NCBI RefSeq assembly: GCF_002870965.1
Contig: NZ_PHSO01000006.1
Coordinates: 1 to 64,000 of the forward strand
Origin: Tsuneonella flava
GTDB taxonomy: Bacteria; Pseudomonadota; Alphaproteobacteria; Sphingomonadales; Sphingomonadaceae
Direction of reading: 5' to 3'
DNA length: 64,000 nt
In this document: positions 1-8,697 of the stretch, one piece after another
Layout: every line of letters starts with the position of its first letter
Numbering within the stretch: the stretch's first letter is position 1
The notes under the pieces: model-generated
The model's input: the letters and a program-made list of their open reading frames with translations, nothing else
The model's database searches: none
What the model was told of the DNA's origin: nothing
Position numbers and translations under genes: made by a program

Positions 1-799
1 TGCCACCTTCGCCATCGCTGACGGTGTAGGTGATGGTTGGAACCGTGCCGTTCCAGTTGGCATCGGGCGTGAAGGTATAAGCGCCGTTGCTGCCAATGGT
101 GATCGTGCCCACACCGGCAATGGTCACGGTATCGCCTGCTGCGTGGGTGGCTGGATCGCCAGCCACCGTAAAGCTCGTCACACTCAGCGCGTCGCCATCG
201 GGATCGCTGTCGTTGGTCAGCACGTTGCCGCTGACCGGGGTGTCTTCGTTGGTGCTGTCGGTGTCGTCGGTGGCGACCGGTGGATGTTTCGGATCTTCTC
301 CGCCACCGCTTGCCAGCGCGGCTATTCCTGCTCCGCCACCCAGGGCGCCCAAGAGCCAGGGCCACCAGACGAAGCCAGCCACATCGTCGAGCTCGATTTC
401 GGTGAAATGGAATTCAGACCATTCTTCCGGGTACTGGCCCCACCAGACAACACCGTAATCGTCTTGCAGCACGAGCTCGTTACGACCTTCATCTGCATCG
501 ATTCCCTCGGCTCCGTCGGTACCGTCCGACGTACCTTCCCTGGAATCGTTCGCGTCGGGATATTTGACGAAAAAGTCATCGATGGCGATCTCCTGGCCAT
601 CCTTAAGTATCAATACGAGATCGTCACCGCGGCGTTCGTAGCTCGCCACATTTTCCGGTGCCAGCTTCAGTACGATAACGGATGGACGATGAAGAGAAAT
701 CTTTTCACCTTCATCAATGCTCCGCCGGGACCCGCTCTTCTTGTCAATAATCTCGGCGTTCACGAGGTTCGTTGAGACATGGGGGGCCGAAGCTGGCAT
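1..799 (-). CDS. BapA-like giant adhesin, N-terminal part (partial, runs off window)
   Basis: The minus-strand frame is open from an ATG at 799 to the window edge (266 codons visible). Residues 1-130 look like the BapA prefix region: a small beta-rich start that includes LVLILKDGQEIAIDDFF, then an acidic stretch and a hydrophobic glycine-rich segment (FVWPWLLGALGGGAGIAAL). From about residue 175 the protein enters Ig-like/tandem-95 repeats (TDDTDSTNEDTPVSGNVL, NDSDPDGDALSV, TYTVSDGEGG), the hallmark of very long secreted biofilm adhesins. Such proteins leave through a type I secretion system and bind neighbouring cells or surfaces. The C-terminus and any secretion genes lie outside the window. 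It is divergent from a LuxR regulator 224 bp away, which suggests but does not prove regulation by it. Confidence 0.85.
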   Translation of the reverse strand, partial: MPASAPHVSTNLVNAEIIDKKSGSRRSIDEGEKISLHRPSVIVLKLAPENVASYERRGDDLVLILKDGQEIAIDDFFVKYPDANDSREGTSDGTDGAEGIDADEGRNELVLQDDYGVVWWGQYPEEWSEFHFTEIELDDVAGFVWWPWLLGALGGGAGIAALASGGGEDPKHPPVATDDTDSTNEDTPVSGNVLTNDSDPDGDALSVTSFTVAGDPATHAAGDTVTIAGVGTITIGSNGAYTFTPDANWNGTVPTITYTVSDGEGG

Positions 800-900
800 G
801 CAATTAAATCCCTGAATTTCAATTATTGTGCGATTGTATCCGGTTACAAACCCGGAACCCGAGGAATCATTAAGTAATTAACTCGCCACTTCAAATCAGG

Positions 901-914
901 TGCATCATGATGCA
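901..914. promoter_or_regulatory. 14-bp perfect palindrome in the adhesin/LuxR intergenic region
   Basis: TGCATCATGATGCA is a perfect inverted repeat lying 100-125 bp from both divergent start codons (799 and 1024). It is a candidate operator for the adjacent LuxR-type protein. Classical lux boxes are about 20 bp, so the match is to the symmetry only. The rest of the 224-bp gap is AT-rich with no other clear signal. Confidence 0.4.
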
Positions 915-1023
915 GTTGCATCCATCGACAGCGCAGCTATAGAAGGGAGAATTTACCCAAATTCCCCCTTTGTTATTGACCATTGAGCCATCTGCAACGC
1001 CAGATAGATTGCCGATTAAGCAT

Positions 1024-1743
1024 ATGATAATAGACGCTTTAAATGCTGCAACCTTCGCTATCGCGCGAGCTCAGACGCGTGCGGACCTCGAAAAAGCGTT
1101 ACAAAATGCTGTAACCGCGCTGGGGTTTGACAGCTTCAACCTGTCCTGCGGTAAATCCGACAAGCGTGAATTCATGCTCGACCCGACTGTATCGTCATGG
1201 ACCGAAGCGGACATGAAACTGTACGATCAGGATCGTTGGGCGGAGCGCGATCCGCTGCTGGCCTATGCTGCAAGTGGCGGTGAGGTGTGCGGCTGGCAGG
1301 TGGCCGACTGGCGAACCGAAAACGAGGAAGAGTACGCCCGCTACCTTGAATATTCAGGGTTGAAAGGCGGTGTGACAGCCCCGTTGGCATCGCCATCGGG
1401 CGCGCTCGCCGCAATGACGGTATTGTCCGCCAGCAAGAACGAGTTCGACAGTCAGACTATCCGCAGCATTCCTCTGCTGGGGAGTATAGCGATGATGCGG
1501 CTCGAAGCGCTGGGTTACGACAACTCCGGACTGGCAACTCCAAAGGCGATACTGGCCGGCCTGACCGATCATCAGATGGAAATATTACGGTGGGCCGCAA
1601 AAGGTAAGTCAAACGGCGATATCGGGCAGATTATCGGCCAGAAGAAGCGCACGGTCGATTATCATATGAAAACGATCCTGAAGAAGCTGGGCGTATCGAC
1701 AAAAGTACAGGCGGTTGCGATCTACTCCTGTTCGTTCGAATGA
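1024..1743 (+). CDS. LuxR-family transcriptional regulator with autoinducer-binding domain (LuxR solo)
   Basis: This is a 239-aa protein, taking the ATG at 1024 as start; a TTG at 970 is in frame but adds an unlikely leader. Residues about 20-160 form the autoinducer-binding domain, with the conserved acidic-proline pair in WAERDPLL, aromatic residues (GWQVADW) and a glycine in SGLKGGVTAPL. Residues about 175-235 are a LuxR helix-turn-helix (LTDHQMEILRWAAKGKSNGD, then VDYHMKTILKKLGV). The family binds acyl-homoserine lactones or related signals and controls transcription. No luxI-type synthase is adjacent, so it is an orphan within this window. The divergent BapA-like adhesin makes biofilm control the natural guess. 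Confidence 0.88.
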   Translation: MIIDALNAATFAIARAQTRADLEKALQNAVTALGFDSFNLSCGKSDKREFMLDPTVSSWTEADMKLYDQDRWAERDPLLAYAASGGEVCGWQVADWRTENEEEYARYLEYSGLKGGVTAPLASPSGALAAMTVLSASKNEFDSQTIRSIPLLGSIAMMRLEALGYDNSGLATPKAILAGLTDHQMEILRWAAKGKSNGDIGQIIGQKKRTVDYHMKTILKKLGVSTKVQAVAIYSCSFE

Positions 1744-1846
1744 TGTGCTTGTCTGGGTGCCGGTAACCGGCAGCGCTTACCTTCCGCTTGGGCGGGGATA
1801 GATTCGCTCGCTTGCGCCACATTCCCACACGCGTAAGTCCCGTGAT

Positions 1847-2770
1847 GTGCAAACCGAACTGCCACGACAACGCCCGATACTGGCGCTGGTGATCCGCCTG
1901 GGTGCGGCATTGGCGCTGGCCATGATGCTGGTCTTCGTGAAACTCGGCAGCGAAAGCGGGATGCATCTGGCGGAAATTCTGTTCTGGCGGCAACTGCCAA
2001 CTGTGCCGTTGGTGATTGGTTATCTCGCTCTGCGGGGCAATCTCGGCAAGCTGAAGACGCAGCGACCGAAGGTGCATGGCAAACGCGCCCTCTATGGTCT
2101 GGCCGGAATGTTCCTCAACTTCGGCGCGGTCACTCTGCTGCCGCTAGCTGAAGCGACGACGTTTGGCTTCACGTCGGCCATCTGGGCGGTGATACTTTCG
2201 GCGGTTCTGCTGAAGGAAACGGTCGGCCCTTACCGCTGGGCTGCTGTTATTCTGGGATTCGCCGGCGTACTGGTGATCGCGCAGCCGGGGCACGCTCATA
2301 TCCCACTATTCGGCGCCGGCGTGGCGCTGGGATCGGCATTTATGATCGCGCTGATCTCTATCCAGATCCGCGACCTCAACCGGACCGAAGAACCGCTGAC
2401 CATCGTGTTCTATTTCGCGCTGTTCACTCTGCCGGTACTGGCGACATTCCTGCCATTCGTCGGCCACTGGCATCACACCCCTTACCAATGGATGCTGCTG
2501 GCCGGGCTTGGTTGCACCGGACTGTTCGGCCAACTGATGCTGACCGCAGCACTACGCTATGGCCCGGTGTCGAGTGTAATCGTGATGGATTATTCAGGGC
2601 TGATCTGGGCAACGCTGTTCGGGTGGCTGTTTTTCAGCAATCTGCCACCCGCGTCCACCTGGGTCGGCGCACCGCTGATCGTGATGGCTGGCCTGATCAT
2701 CGCCTATCGCGAACACAAGCTGGCCATCGAACGCGCAGACACCGTGCCGCCTGGCGGTGTCAACGTTTAG
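1847..2770 (+). CDS. EamA/DMT-superfamily inner-membrane transporter
   Basis: This 307-aa protein (GTG start at 1847) has about ten hydrophobic helices arranged as two EamA repeats, for example LALVIRLGAALALAMMLVFV, WAAVILGFAGVLVIA and APLIVMAGLIIAYREH. The EamA family exports small metabolites or amino acids; the substrate cannot be read from the sequence. Length and two-repeat layout are normal for the family. The ATG at 1922 is a possible alternative start but would cut into the first helix. The 3' end overlaps the convergent small gene at 2767-3000 by 4 bp. Confidence 0.85.
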   Translation: MQTELPRQRPILALVIRLGAALALAMMLVFVKLGSESGMHLAEILFWRQLPTVPLVIGYLALRGNLGKLKTQRPKVHGKRALYGLAGMFLNFGAVTLLPLAEATTFGFTSAIWAVILSAVLLKETVGPYRWAAVILGFAGVLVIAQPGHAHIPLFGAGVALGSAFMIALISIQIRDLNRTEEPLTIVFYFALFTLPVLATFLPFVGHWHHTPYQWMLLAGLGCTGLFGQLMLTAALRYGPVSSVIVMDYSGLIWATLFGWLFFSNLPPASTWVGAPLIVMAGLIIAYREHKLAIERADTVPPGGVNV

Positions 2771-3000
2771 CCTGTCACCAGGCCTTTCGCGGAAAGCGCC
2801 AGCAGAGCCGCGCCGATCACCGCGCAGACCAGAAATATGCCGGTCCACGGCACCCATCCCACCCGGTCGATCCGGGCTCGCTTGATCCGTCGTGATTCCG
2901 CGATGCGCGCGACTGCCGCAACGGCAAAGAAACCCGCTGCCCAGAGTGCAGCGATTTCCGCGTCGCTGGCAAAGGCAAAGAAGGCGTGCAGGTCCGTCAT
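2767..3000 (-). CDS. Small two-helix membrane protein, unknown function
   Basis: This 77-aa protein has two predicted membrane segments, AALWAAGFFAVAAVARIAE (about 17-35) and WTGIFLVCAVIGAALLALSA (about 52-71), separated by a basic loop (RRIKRARIDR). I recognise no family function. It is convergent with the DMT gene (4-bp overlap) and lies upstream of, and divergent from, the entericidin promoter. Coding is supported by high-GC codon usage and the clean alternation of hydrophobic helices and a basic loop. Confidence 0.65.
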   Translation of the reverse strand: MTDLHAFFAFASDAEIAALWAAGFFAVAAVARIAESRRIKRARIDRVGWVPWTGIFLVCAVIGAALLALSAKGLVTG

Positions 3001-3075
3001 GCCACGCCATATGGGAGCTTAAGCGACAGACGCCAGACTACACGCGATGAGCCGCGAAATTTGTTCGCGGCTACG

Positions 3076-3100
3076 GGAACGGCACGCGCGGTCGACCGTT
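3076..3100 (+). promoter_or_regulatory. EcfG-type (general stress sigma factor) promoter
   Basis: GGAAC at 3076-3080 and CGTT at 3097-3100 are separated by 16 bp. This matches the alphaproteobacterial EcfG consensus GGAAC-N16/17-CGTT. It lies 52 bp upstream of the entericidin start codon on the same strand, so this lipoprotein is probably part of the PhyR-EcfG general stress regulon. Confidence 0.75.
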
Positions 3101-3152
3101 AACACCCTCGACCACTTTTAACCGCCATACGTCCAGATCAAGGGAAACACAC

Positions 3153-3284
3153 ATGGCACGCAAGATCATGATTGCCCTCGGCATCGCCGCTATCACCATG
3201 ACCACAGCCGCCTGCAATACCGTGAAGGGTATGGGGCGCGATATCGAGTCAGTCGGTCAGGCCGGTTCCGACGCGATCAACTGA
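3153..3284 (+). CDS. Entericidin A/B-family small lipoprotein
   Basis: This 43-aa protein has a short basic start (MARKI), a hydrophobic signal segment (MIALGIAAITMTTAA) and a lipobox ending in TAAC, with the lipidated Cys at 21. The mature part, CNTVKGMGRDIESVGQAGSD, carries the typical entericidin motif N-T-x-x-G-x-G-x-D. Entericidins are tiny outer-membrane or periplasmic lipoproteins linked to stress and stationary phase; the E. coli pair was described as an antidote/bactericidal set. The EcfG promoter in front and the strong terminator behind make a compact monocistronic stress gene. Confidence 0.88.
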   Translation: MARKIMIALGIAAITMTTAACNTVKGMGRDIESVGQAGSDAIN

Positions 3285-3325
3285 AACAACACGCAATAAC
3301 CAAAAGGCCTTTCGAGGTCGCAGGG

Positions 3326-3366
3326 AACGCCCGCCGGAATTTATCCGGCGGGCGTTTTCTTTTTGC
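3326..3366 (+). terminator. Rho-independent terminator
   Basis: A perfect 13-bp stem (3326-3338 with 3344-3356, 5-nt loop) is followed by TTTTCTTTTT. It terminates the entericidin transcript. The hairpin also encodes the last codons and stop of the convergent gene at 3341-3799. Confidence 0.92.
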
Positions 3367-3799
3367 GTGACCATCCGCCGGGGCCACGGGCGCGCCGTTC
3401 GCGCACCAGCAGCCATCCGAACAGCCCGACCGGCCCGGCGAAGAACGTCAGCAGCAGGAACGGCACCTGAAACAACCGGCCAAATCCCTTGGCATCGGCA
3501 TCGCGCGCGATCCACAGACCGGCAAACAGATCGAACGCCAGATAGTGCGTCCAGCCAATCGCGATGCCCGCATCGCTGGCAAACAGTTCGCGGATACCCG
3601 CAATCGTCGTGAACTGGGTGAAGTCCAGCCCACCTTGCGCGATCAGCACCGCGAGCCCGCACGTATAGGCAAGCGAGAGCACCCCCACACCGGCATAGAG
3701 CACCATCGCCAGCGGGAATGGCCGCCGGGGCAACGCCAGCAACACGATCCACGCCACCAGCGCGATCGTATTGGTCACGGAAAACATCGCCTGCCACAT
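3341..3799 (-). CDS. ABA4-like (DUF4281) membrane protein
   Basis: This 152-aa protein has four hydrophobic helices (TIALVAWIVLLAL, AMVLYAGVGVLSLAYTCGLAV, HYLAFDLFAGLWIARDAD, VPFLLLTFFAGPVGLFGWLLV). The segment GWTHYLAFDLFAGLWIARDA and the final LTFFAGPVGL are typical of the ABA4-like family, related to plant neoxanthin synthase and often found in carotenoid-producing bacteria. The biochemical role in bacteria is not settled. It begins just upstream of gcvPB on the same strand and could be read from the gcv operon or its own promoter. Its last codons overlap the convergent terminator. Confidence 0.75.
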   Translation of the reverse strand: MWQAMFSVTNTIALVAWIVLLALPRRPFPLAMVLYAGVGVLSLAYTCGLAVLIAQGGLDFTQFTTIAGIRELFASDAGIAIGWTHYLAFDLFAGLWIARDADAKGFGRLFQVPFLLLTFFAGPVGLFGWLLVRERRARGPGGWSRKKKTPAG

Positions 3800-3811
3800 A
3801 ATTCAGCGCCC

Positions 3812-5410
3812 TTAACTTCCGCCCTGCTCGCTCAGCGATGGTTCGCCGGGCGCAACCTCCGGCTCGCTCCACGTCAGCACCGGCTTGCGCGCGGCGAGGG
3901 TTTCGTCGAGGCGGCGGCGCGGCGCATGGATCGGAGCCGCCTTCAGCGTTTCGTCCCCTGCCCGCGCCCGTTCGGCCAGACTGCGGAGCGCAGCAATAAA
4001 CTGATCCAGACCTGCCTTGCTCTCTGTCTCAGTGGGTTCGATCAGCATCGCGCCGTGGACGACCAGCGGGAAATACATCGTCATCGGATGATACCCCTCG
4101 TCGATCAGCCCCTTGGCCAGATCGAGCGTAGTCATCCCTTCGGCAAAGCCTTTATCGCTGAATAGCGCCTCGTGCATACAGGGGCCGCTGGCGCCGAACG
4201 GTGCGTCGAGCGCATCTTCGAGACTGCGGAGGATGTAATTGGCGTTGAGCACAGCATCGCCCGCCACCTGCCGCAAACCATCGGCCCCGTGGCTGAGGAT
4301 ATAGGCCAGCGCACGGGTGAACATGCCCATCTGCCCGTGGAACGCGCTCATCCGGCCAAAGCTGTGCGGATGGCGTTCGCCAGCGGTTTCTTCCTCCACC
4401 AGCGTCAACGTGCCATCGGCGTGAAACTCGCTGAACGGCAGCGGGCCATAGGGGCACAGCGCTTCGCTCAACACCACCGGGCCGGAACCCGGTCCACCGC
4501 CGCCGTGGGGCGTGGAGAACGTTTTGTGCAGGTTGATGTGCATCGCATCGACGCCCAGATCCCCCGGACGCACCCGGCCAACGATGGCGTTGAAATTGGC
4601 GCCGTCGCAATAGACGTATCCGCCAGCGGCATGAACCGCGTCCGAAATCGCCTTCATATCGCGTTCGAACAGGCCACAGGTGTTGGGGTTGGTAATCATC
4701 ACCCCGGCGACATCCGGCCCCAGCCGCGCCTTGAGCGCCGCCAGATCGACGCGCCCTTCAGCCGTGGCGGGGATATTTTCCACCCGATAACCGGCAAAGG
4801 CCGCGGTGGCCGGATTGGTGCCATGCGCGCTTTCGGGCACGAGGATCACTTCGCGGGCGTCGCCCTTCGCCTCCAGCGCAGCGCGGATGCACAGGATACC
4901 GCACAGCTCGCCATGTGCGCCTGCCTTGGGCGTCATCGCCACACCGGGCATCCCGGTCAGCTTGCACAACCACTGAGCCAGTTCGTTGATAACGCCCAGC
5001 GCGCCCTGCACCGTATCGACCGGCTGCAACGGGTGGACATCGGCAAAGCCCGGCATCCGCGCGACTTTCTCGTTCACACGCGGGTTGTGCTTCATCGTGC
5101 AACTGCCCAGCGGGAACAGGCCGAGATCGATGGCATAGTTCTGGCGGCTGAGCCGCGTGTAGTGGCGCACCGTTTCCGGTTCGGACAGACCCGGCAGGCC
5201 GATTTCCGCATCGCGCTCAAACCCGCCAAGGCGGTTGCTGCTCAGGTCCGGTTCGGGCAGATCGACACCGGTCGTCTCGCAATTGCCGATTTCGAAAATC
5301 AACGGTTCTTCCAGCATCAGCGCCTTGTTGCCGGTGACGGTGTTGGCGCCATCGGCAGTGCCGGCCACAGGCGAAGTGGGCTTCCAGCCGCTCTGGTTCG
5401 GGGCGTTCAT
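3812..5410 (-). CDS. gcvPB: Glycine dehydrogenase (decarboxylating) subunit 2, P-protein beta
   Basis: This 532-aa protein is the C-terminal half of the P-protein of the glycine cleavage system. It uses pyridoxal phosphate to decarboxylate glycine and passes the aminomethyl group to lipoylated GcvH. The PLP lysine is K296 in [20 protein letters not shown], followed by the glycine-rich loop. It also contains [14 protein letters not shown] and [16 protein letters not shown], both characteristic. Its start overlaps the stop of gcvPA by 4 bp, so the two subunits are translationally coupled. It is the last gene of the gcvT-gcvH-gcvPA-gcvPB operon, with a further small gene behind it. Confidence 0.97.
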   Translation of the reverse strand: MNAPNQSGWKPTSPVAGTADGANTVTGNKALMLEEPLIFEIGNCETTGVDLPEPDLSSNRLGGFERDAEIGLPGLSEPETVRHYTRLSRQNYAIDLGLFPLGSCTMKHNPRVNEKVARMPGFADVHPLQPVDTVQGALGVINELAQWLCKLTGMPGVAMTPKAGAHGELCGILCIRAALEAKGDAREVILVPESAHGTNPATAAFAGYRVENIPATAEGRVDLAALKARLGPDVAGVMITNPNTCGLFERDMKAISDAVHAAGGYVYCDGANFNAIVGRVRPGDLGVDAMHINLHKTFSTPHGGGGPGSGPVVLSEALCPYGPLPFSEFHADGTLTLVEEETAGERHPHSFGRMSAFHGQMGMFTRALAYILSHGADGLRQVAGDAVLNANYILRSLEDALDAPFGASGPCMHEALFSDKGFAEGMTTLDLAKGLIDEGYHPMTMYFPLVVHGAMLIEPTETESKAGLDQFIAALRSLAERARAGDETLKAAPIHAPRRRLDETLAARKPVLTWSEPEVAPGEPSLSEQGGS

Positions 5411-6768
5411 GACAGCACCTCCTCAAGCGCACGGCCCAGTGTTTCGATATCCTCCTCGGTGGTCGTCTCGGTCACTGCGACGACCAGCCCGCCCGACAGT
5501 GCATCGACGGTCGGGAACAGGCGGCCCAGCGAGACACCGGCCAGCACTTTATCGTCCGCCAGCTTACGCACTACCGCGCGTGCGTCGGCAGGGAGGATCA
5601 CAGTAAATTCGTTGAAGAACGTGTCGTTGAGCACTGTCGCCCCCGGCACTTTCGCCAGCCGATCGGCGGCGATGCAGGCCAGCCGGTGGTTTTCCGCCGC
5701 CAGCGCCCGCAGCCCCTTTTCACCCAGCAGTGTCAGGTGGATCGAGAACGCCAGCGCGCACAGCCCCGAATTGGTGCAGATGTTGCTGGTCGCTTTTTCG
5801 CGCCGGATATGTTGTTCGCGGGTGGAGAGTGTCAGCACAAAACCGCGCTTGCCCTCTGCATCCACGGTTTCGCCGCACAGGCGACCGGGCATCTGGCGCA
5901 CGTGTTTGGGGTCGCGCACAGCAAACAGGCCAAGGTACGGCCCGCCGAATTGCAGGCCGACGCCAATCGACTGCCCTTCACCAACCACGATATCCGCGCC
6001 CAGTTCGCCCGGCGCCTTGATCGCGCCCAGCGCCACCGGTTCGGTGTTCACCACCACCAGCAGAGCGCCCCTGGCATGGGCAGCCTCAGCAATTTCGGCC
6101 AGATCGGGAATGCGGCCCAGAATATCGGGATACTGCACCACGACACAGCTCGTCTGATCGTCGATCCGGGCGATCAGCCCGGCATTGTCGGGTTTTGCCG
6201 TCAGCGAAGGCAGCGCGTCAGCGATCTGGTCTTCGGTGAACCTGGCCATTGTCTTGACCGTTTCGGCATAGTGCGGATGCAATGCACCCGACAGCACCAC
6301 ACGCTTGCGCCGTGTTACCCGGCCCGCCATCGCCACCGCTTCCCAGCACGCGGTAGAGCCATCGTACATCGATGCATTCGCCACCGCGCAGCCGTAGAGC
6401 CTGGCCACCTGCGTCTGGAATTCGAACAGCATCTGCAAAGTGCCCTGCGCGATTTCCGGCTGATACGGAGTATAGGCCGTCAGGAATTCACCGCGCTGGA
6501 TCATGTGATCGACTGTCGCCGGAACATGGTGGCGATAGGCCCCCGCCCCCAGGAAGAACGCCGCATCGGCAGCGGCCAGATTCTTCTTGCTGAGCGCACG
6601 CATATGCTTTTCCACCGCCATTTCACTGGCATGGAGCGGCAGGCCCTCAATCGGCGCGGTCAGGTAATGATCCGCCGGAACGTCCGCGAACAGTGCATCG
6701 ACATCGGACGCGCCGATGGTTTCGAGCATGGCCGAACGGTCGGCATCGGTCAGGGGTAGATAGCGCAT
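5407..6768 (-). CDS. gcvPA: Glycine dehydrogenase (decarboxylating) subunit 1, P-protein alpha
   Basis: This 453-aa protein is the N-terminal half of the split P-protein and pairs with the following gcvPB to form the active decarboxylase. Typical features are the start [20 protein letters not shown], the segment [39 protein letters not shown], and [19 protein letters not shown]. Length matches two-subunit P-proteins. It is preceded by a 97-bp gap after gcvH containing a GC-rich hairpin, the only spacer of any length inside the operon. Confidence 0.97.
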   Translation of the reverse strand: MRYLPLTDADRSAMLETIGASDVDALFADVPADHYLTAPIEGLPLHASEMAVEKHMRALSKKNLAAADAAFFLGAGAYRHHVPATVDHMIQRGEFLTAYTPYQPEIAQGTLQMLFEFQTQVARLYGCAVANASMYDGSTACWEAVAMAGRVTRRKRVVLSGALHPHYAETVKTMARFTEDQIADALPSLTAKPDNAGLIARIDDQTSCVVVQYPDILGRIPDLAEIAEAAHARGALLVVVNTEPVALGAIKAPGELGADIVVGEGQSIGVGLQFGGPYLGLFAVRDPKHVRQMPGRLCGETVDAEGKRGFVLTLSTREQHIRREKATSNICTNSGLCALAFSIHLTLLGEKGLRALAAENHRLACIAADRLAKVPGATVLNDTFFNEFTVILPADARAVVRKLADDKVLAGVSLGRLFPTVDALSGGLVVAVTETTTEEDIETLGRALEEVLS

Positions 6769-6828
6769 AGTAACCCTTGTTGGTGCGCCCCCGCTCTGGC
6801 GAGGGCCTCTGGCAGCAGAGCACGTGGC

Positions 6829-6857
6829 TCGTGCCCCCGCTTACGCGGGGGCGCACG
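6829..6857. repeat. GC-rich hairpin between gcvH and gcvPA
   Basis: The gap 6769-6865 holds a stem made of a CCCCCGC arm, TTAC loop and GCGGGGG arm, extended by GTG/CAC after a bulge, with a second CCCCCGC arm upstream near 6787. There is no T-tract, so it is unlikely to be a full terminator. It resembles an intergenic REP or an mRNA processing/stability element that could set the ratio of H- to P-protein. Confidence 0.5.
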
Positions 6858-6865
6858 TCAGGCGA

Positions 6866-7237
6866 TCACAGCCCGTCCACGAATTCCTTGTACTTCGCTT
6901 CGTCCATCAGGCCGTCCAGTTCGCTGGCGTCGGCAATGGTCAGCTTGAAGAACCAGCCATCGCCTTCCGGCGCGGTGTTGACCAGCGCGGGATCTTCTTC
7001 CAGCGCGGCGTTGCCTTCGGTCACAGTGCCGCTGACCGGGGAATAGACGTCGCTGGCGGCCTTGACGCTTTCGACCACGGCGGCATCGCCGCCCTTGGTC
7101 AGCGTAGCACCTTCGTCGGGCGTTTCGACGAACACCACATCGCCAAGCTGGCTCTGCGCGTAATCGGTGATGCCGACAGTGGCACTGGTGCCGTCAACTT
7201 CGATCCATTCGTGATCTTCAGTGAAATAACGGGTCAT
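6866..7237 (-). CDS. gcvH: Glycine cleavage system H protein
   Basis: This 123-aa protein starts at the ATG at 7237; the longer in-frame extension upstream lies inside gcvT and is not coding. GcvH is the lipoylated shuttle between P-, T- and L-proteins. The lipoyl attachment site is K59 in [14 protein letters not shown], and the flanking [15 protein letters not shown] and [19 protein letters not shown] are classic H-protein motifs. It overlaps the gcvT stop by 4 bp (ATGA), indicating translational coupling. Confidence 0.97.
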   Translation of the reverse strand: MTRYFTEDHEWIEVDGTSATVGITDYAQSQLGDVVFVETPDEGATLTKGGDAAVVESVKAASDVYSPVSGTVTEGNAALEEDPALVNTAPEGDGWFFKLTIADASELDGLMDEAKYKEFVDGL

Positions 7238-8385
7238 TTGGCAGCTCCCTTGCGGAAATAACGATGGGGTACAAACGGCATCGGCACGACCGTGGCAGGC
7301 AGACGCTTGCCACGCACTTCGAGTTCGAGCGCGGTGCCTTCGGCAGAATGAGCGGTGTCGACATAAGCCATCGCAATCGGATGGCCGAGCGTGGGCGCAA
7401 ATCCACCCGATGTGACAGTGCCGACTTTGGTATCGCCCGCGAATACATCGGCGCCTTCGCGTGCCGCCATGCGCCCTTCCAGCGCGAGGCCGACGCGCTT
7501 TGTCGGCGCACCATCGGCCAGCAGGCGGAGAACGCGCTTCGCACCGCGGAAGCCCCCTTCGGCGCGGCGGCGCTTGCTGATCGCAAATGTCAGGTCCGCG
7601 CTGACCGGGTCGGTTTCGGGCGACAGGTCGTGACCGTAGAGCGGCAGCCCAGCCTCCAGCCGCAAGCTGTCGCGCGCGCCAAGGCCGATGGGCTTCACTT
7701 CCAGTTCGGCACACAACCGACCGGCAAGCTGTTCCGCCTGATCAGCGGCGACTGAAATCTCGAACCCGTCTTCGCCGGTATAGCCCGAACGCGACACCAT
7801 CAGATCGAGTTCACCGAACTGGTATTCCTTCGCTTCCATGAAGCCGAAATCCTCGGTCAGCCCGCGCATCGCGCGTTCGAGCGCCACGGCCGCTTCCGGC
7901 CCCTGCAGCGCGAGCAGAGCGCGATCATCCAGATGCGTCAGAGTGATTTCATCGGGCAGGAATTCGCGCAAGTGAGCGATATCGTCCCACTTGGTCGCGC
8001 CGTTGACCACCAGATAATAACGCGCGACGCCCCCTTCCGGGGTAACATTGGTGACCATCAGATCGTCGAGAATCCCGCCGTTTTCATCGAGCAGGAGCGA
8101 ATAACGGACCTTGCCCGGCTTCAGCGCGGCAATCTCTCCCGGCAGCAGAGCTTCCAGCGCAGCGGCCGCACCTTCCCCTTCCACGATAAGCTGGCCCATG
8201 TGGCTGACATCGAACAGACCGGCATGATCGCGGGTCCACTGGTGTTCTGCCAGAATGCCTTCGTACTGGATCGGCATTTCATATCCGGCGAAGGGCACCA
8301 TGCGGGCACCTTGCGCGCGGTGCCATGCGTCCATCGGCAGAGCCAGAAGTTCAGTGGTTTCTTCGTTTTCGCTGCTATCGCTCAC
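7234..8385 (-). CDS. gcvT: Glycine cleavage system aminomethyltransferase (T protein)
   Basis: GcvT transfers the methylene carbon from the aminomethyl-lipoyl arm of GcvH to tetrahydrofolate and releases ammonia. The probable start is a GTG at 8385 (VSDSSENEE), giving 383 aa; the frame is open further upstream through the riboswitch, which is not coding. Family signatures include [49 protein letters not shown] and [20 protein letters not shown]. It is first in the operon, directly behind the tandem glycine riboswitch, so expression should rise when glycine is abundant. Confidence 0.95.
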   Translation of the reverse strand: MSDSSENEETTELLALPMDAWHRAQGARMVPFAGYEMPIQYEGILAEHQWTRDHAGLFDVSHMGQLIVEGEGAAAALEALLPGEIAALKPGKVRYSLLLDENGGILDDLMVTNVTPEGGVARYYLVVNGATKWDDIAHLREFLPDEITLTHLDDRALLALQGPEAAVALERAMRGLTEDFGFMEAKEYQFGELDLMVSRSGYTGEDGFEISVAADQAEQLAGRLCAELEVKPIGLGARDSLRLEAGLPLYGHDLSPETDPVSADLTFAISKRRRAEGGFRGAKRVLRLLADGAPTKRVGLALEGRMAAREGADVFAGDTKVGTVTSGGFAPTLGHPIAMAYVDTAHSAEGTALELEVRGKRLPATVVPMPFVPHRYFRKGAAK

Positions 8386-8424
8386 ATCAGATTCCCGACA
8401 GGCGCGGCAATGCCCGGTGCAGGC

Positions 8425-8645
8425 ATCTGAAACCGCCGCCCCCTCTGTCGGGAAACCTGAGAGCTTCGACTGGCCATTCCGCACGGAACAGCTCGCCATA
8501 CCCCTTCGGTGGGCACCGCCAACGCGATGCCGCTTTCCAGAGTGTCGCATGTCCTGCCACGGTCCTGTGGCCTGAGAGATTCCGGGGCGGTTGCTCCTTC
8601 GGCGTCCCTCGTCGGTATGACGCGGGAGCTCTCCCGCGGCAGGTG
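8425..8645 (-). ncRNA. Tandem glycine riboswitch upstream of gcvT
   Basis: On the minus strand the leader shows two consecutive aptamers. The first (about 8645-8550) contains GGGAGAGCTCCCGCG, CGCCGAAGGAGCAACC and GGAATCTCTCAGGCCACAGG. The second (about 8548-8425) contains GACACTCTGGAAAG, CCCACCGAAGGGG and GTCGAAGCTCTCAGG. The GCCGAAGGAGC, CTCTCAGG and GGACCGTG..GACA..CTCTGGAAAG elements are diagnostic of glycine riboswitches. The location directly before gcvT fits glycine-activated control of the cleavage system. Exact ends are estimates from motif positions. Confidence 0.92.
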
Positions 8646-8697
8646 TCGGATTCGCATCCGGCGACTCAGTAATCCCTGCGCGATTCCCTGCGCGCGG

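Noticed and set aside
4172-6157. Long plus-strand open frame opposite gcvPA/gcvPB
   Set aside because: It is antisense to two certain genes, has no domain features, and is explained by high-GC codon bias; the same applies to 8818-11595, 11325-12449, 16182-17684 and 18102-18896.
7238-7714. N-terminal extension of gcvH
   Set aside because: The frame lies inside gcvT in another phase. GcvH is normally about 125 aa and starts at 7237 with the ATGA overlap.
8386-8550. N-terminal extension of gcvT
   Set aside because: The frame runs through the second glycine aptamer, and T-protein homology begins after the GTG at 8385.
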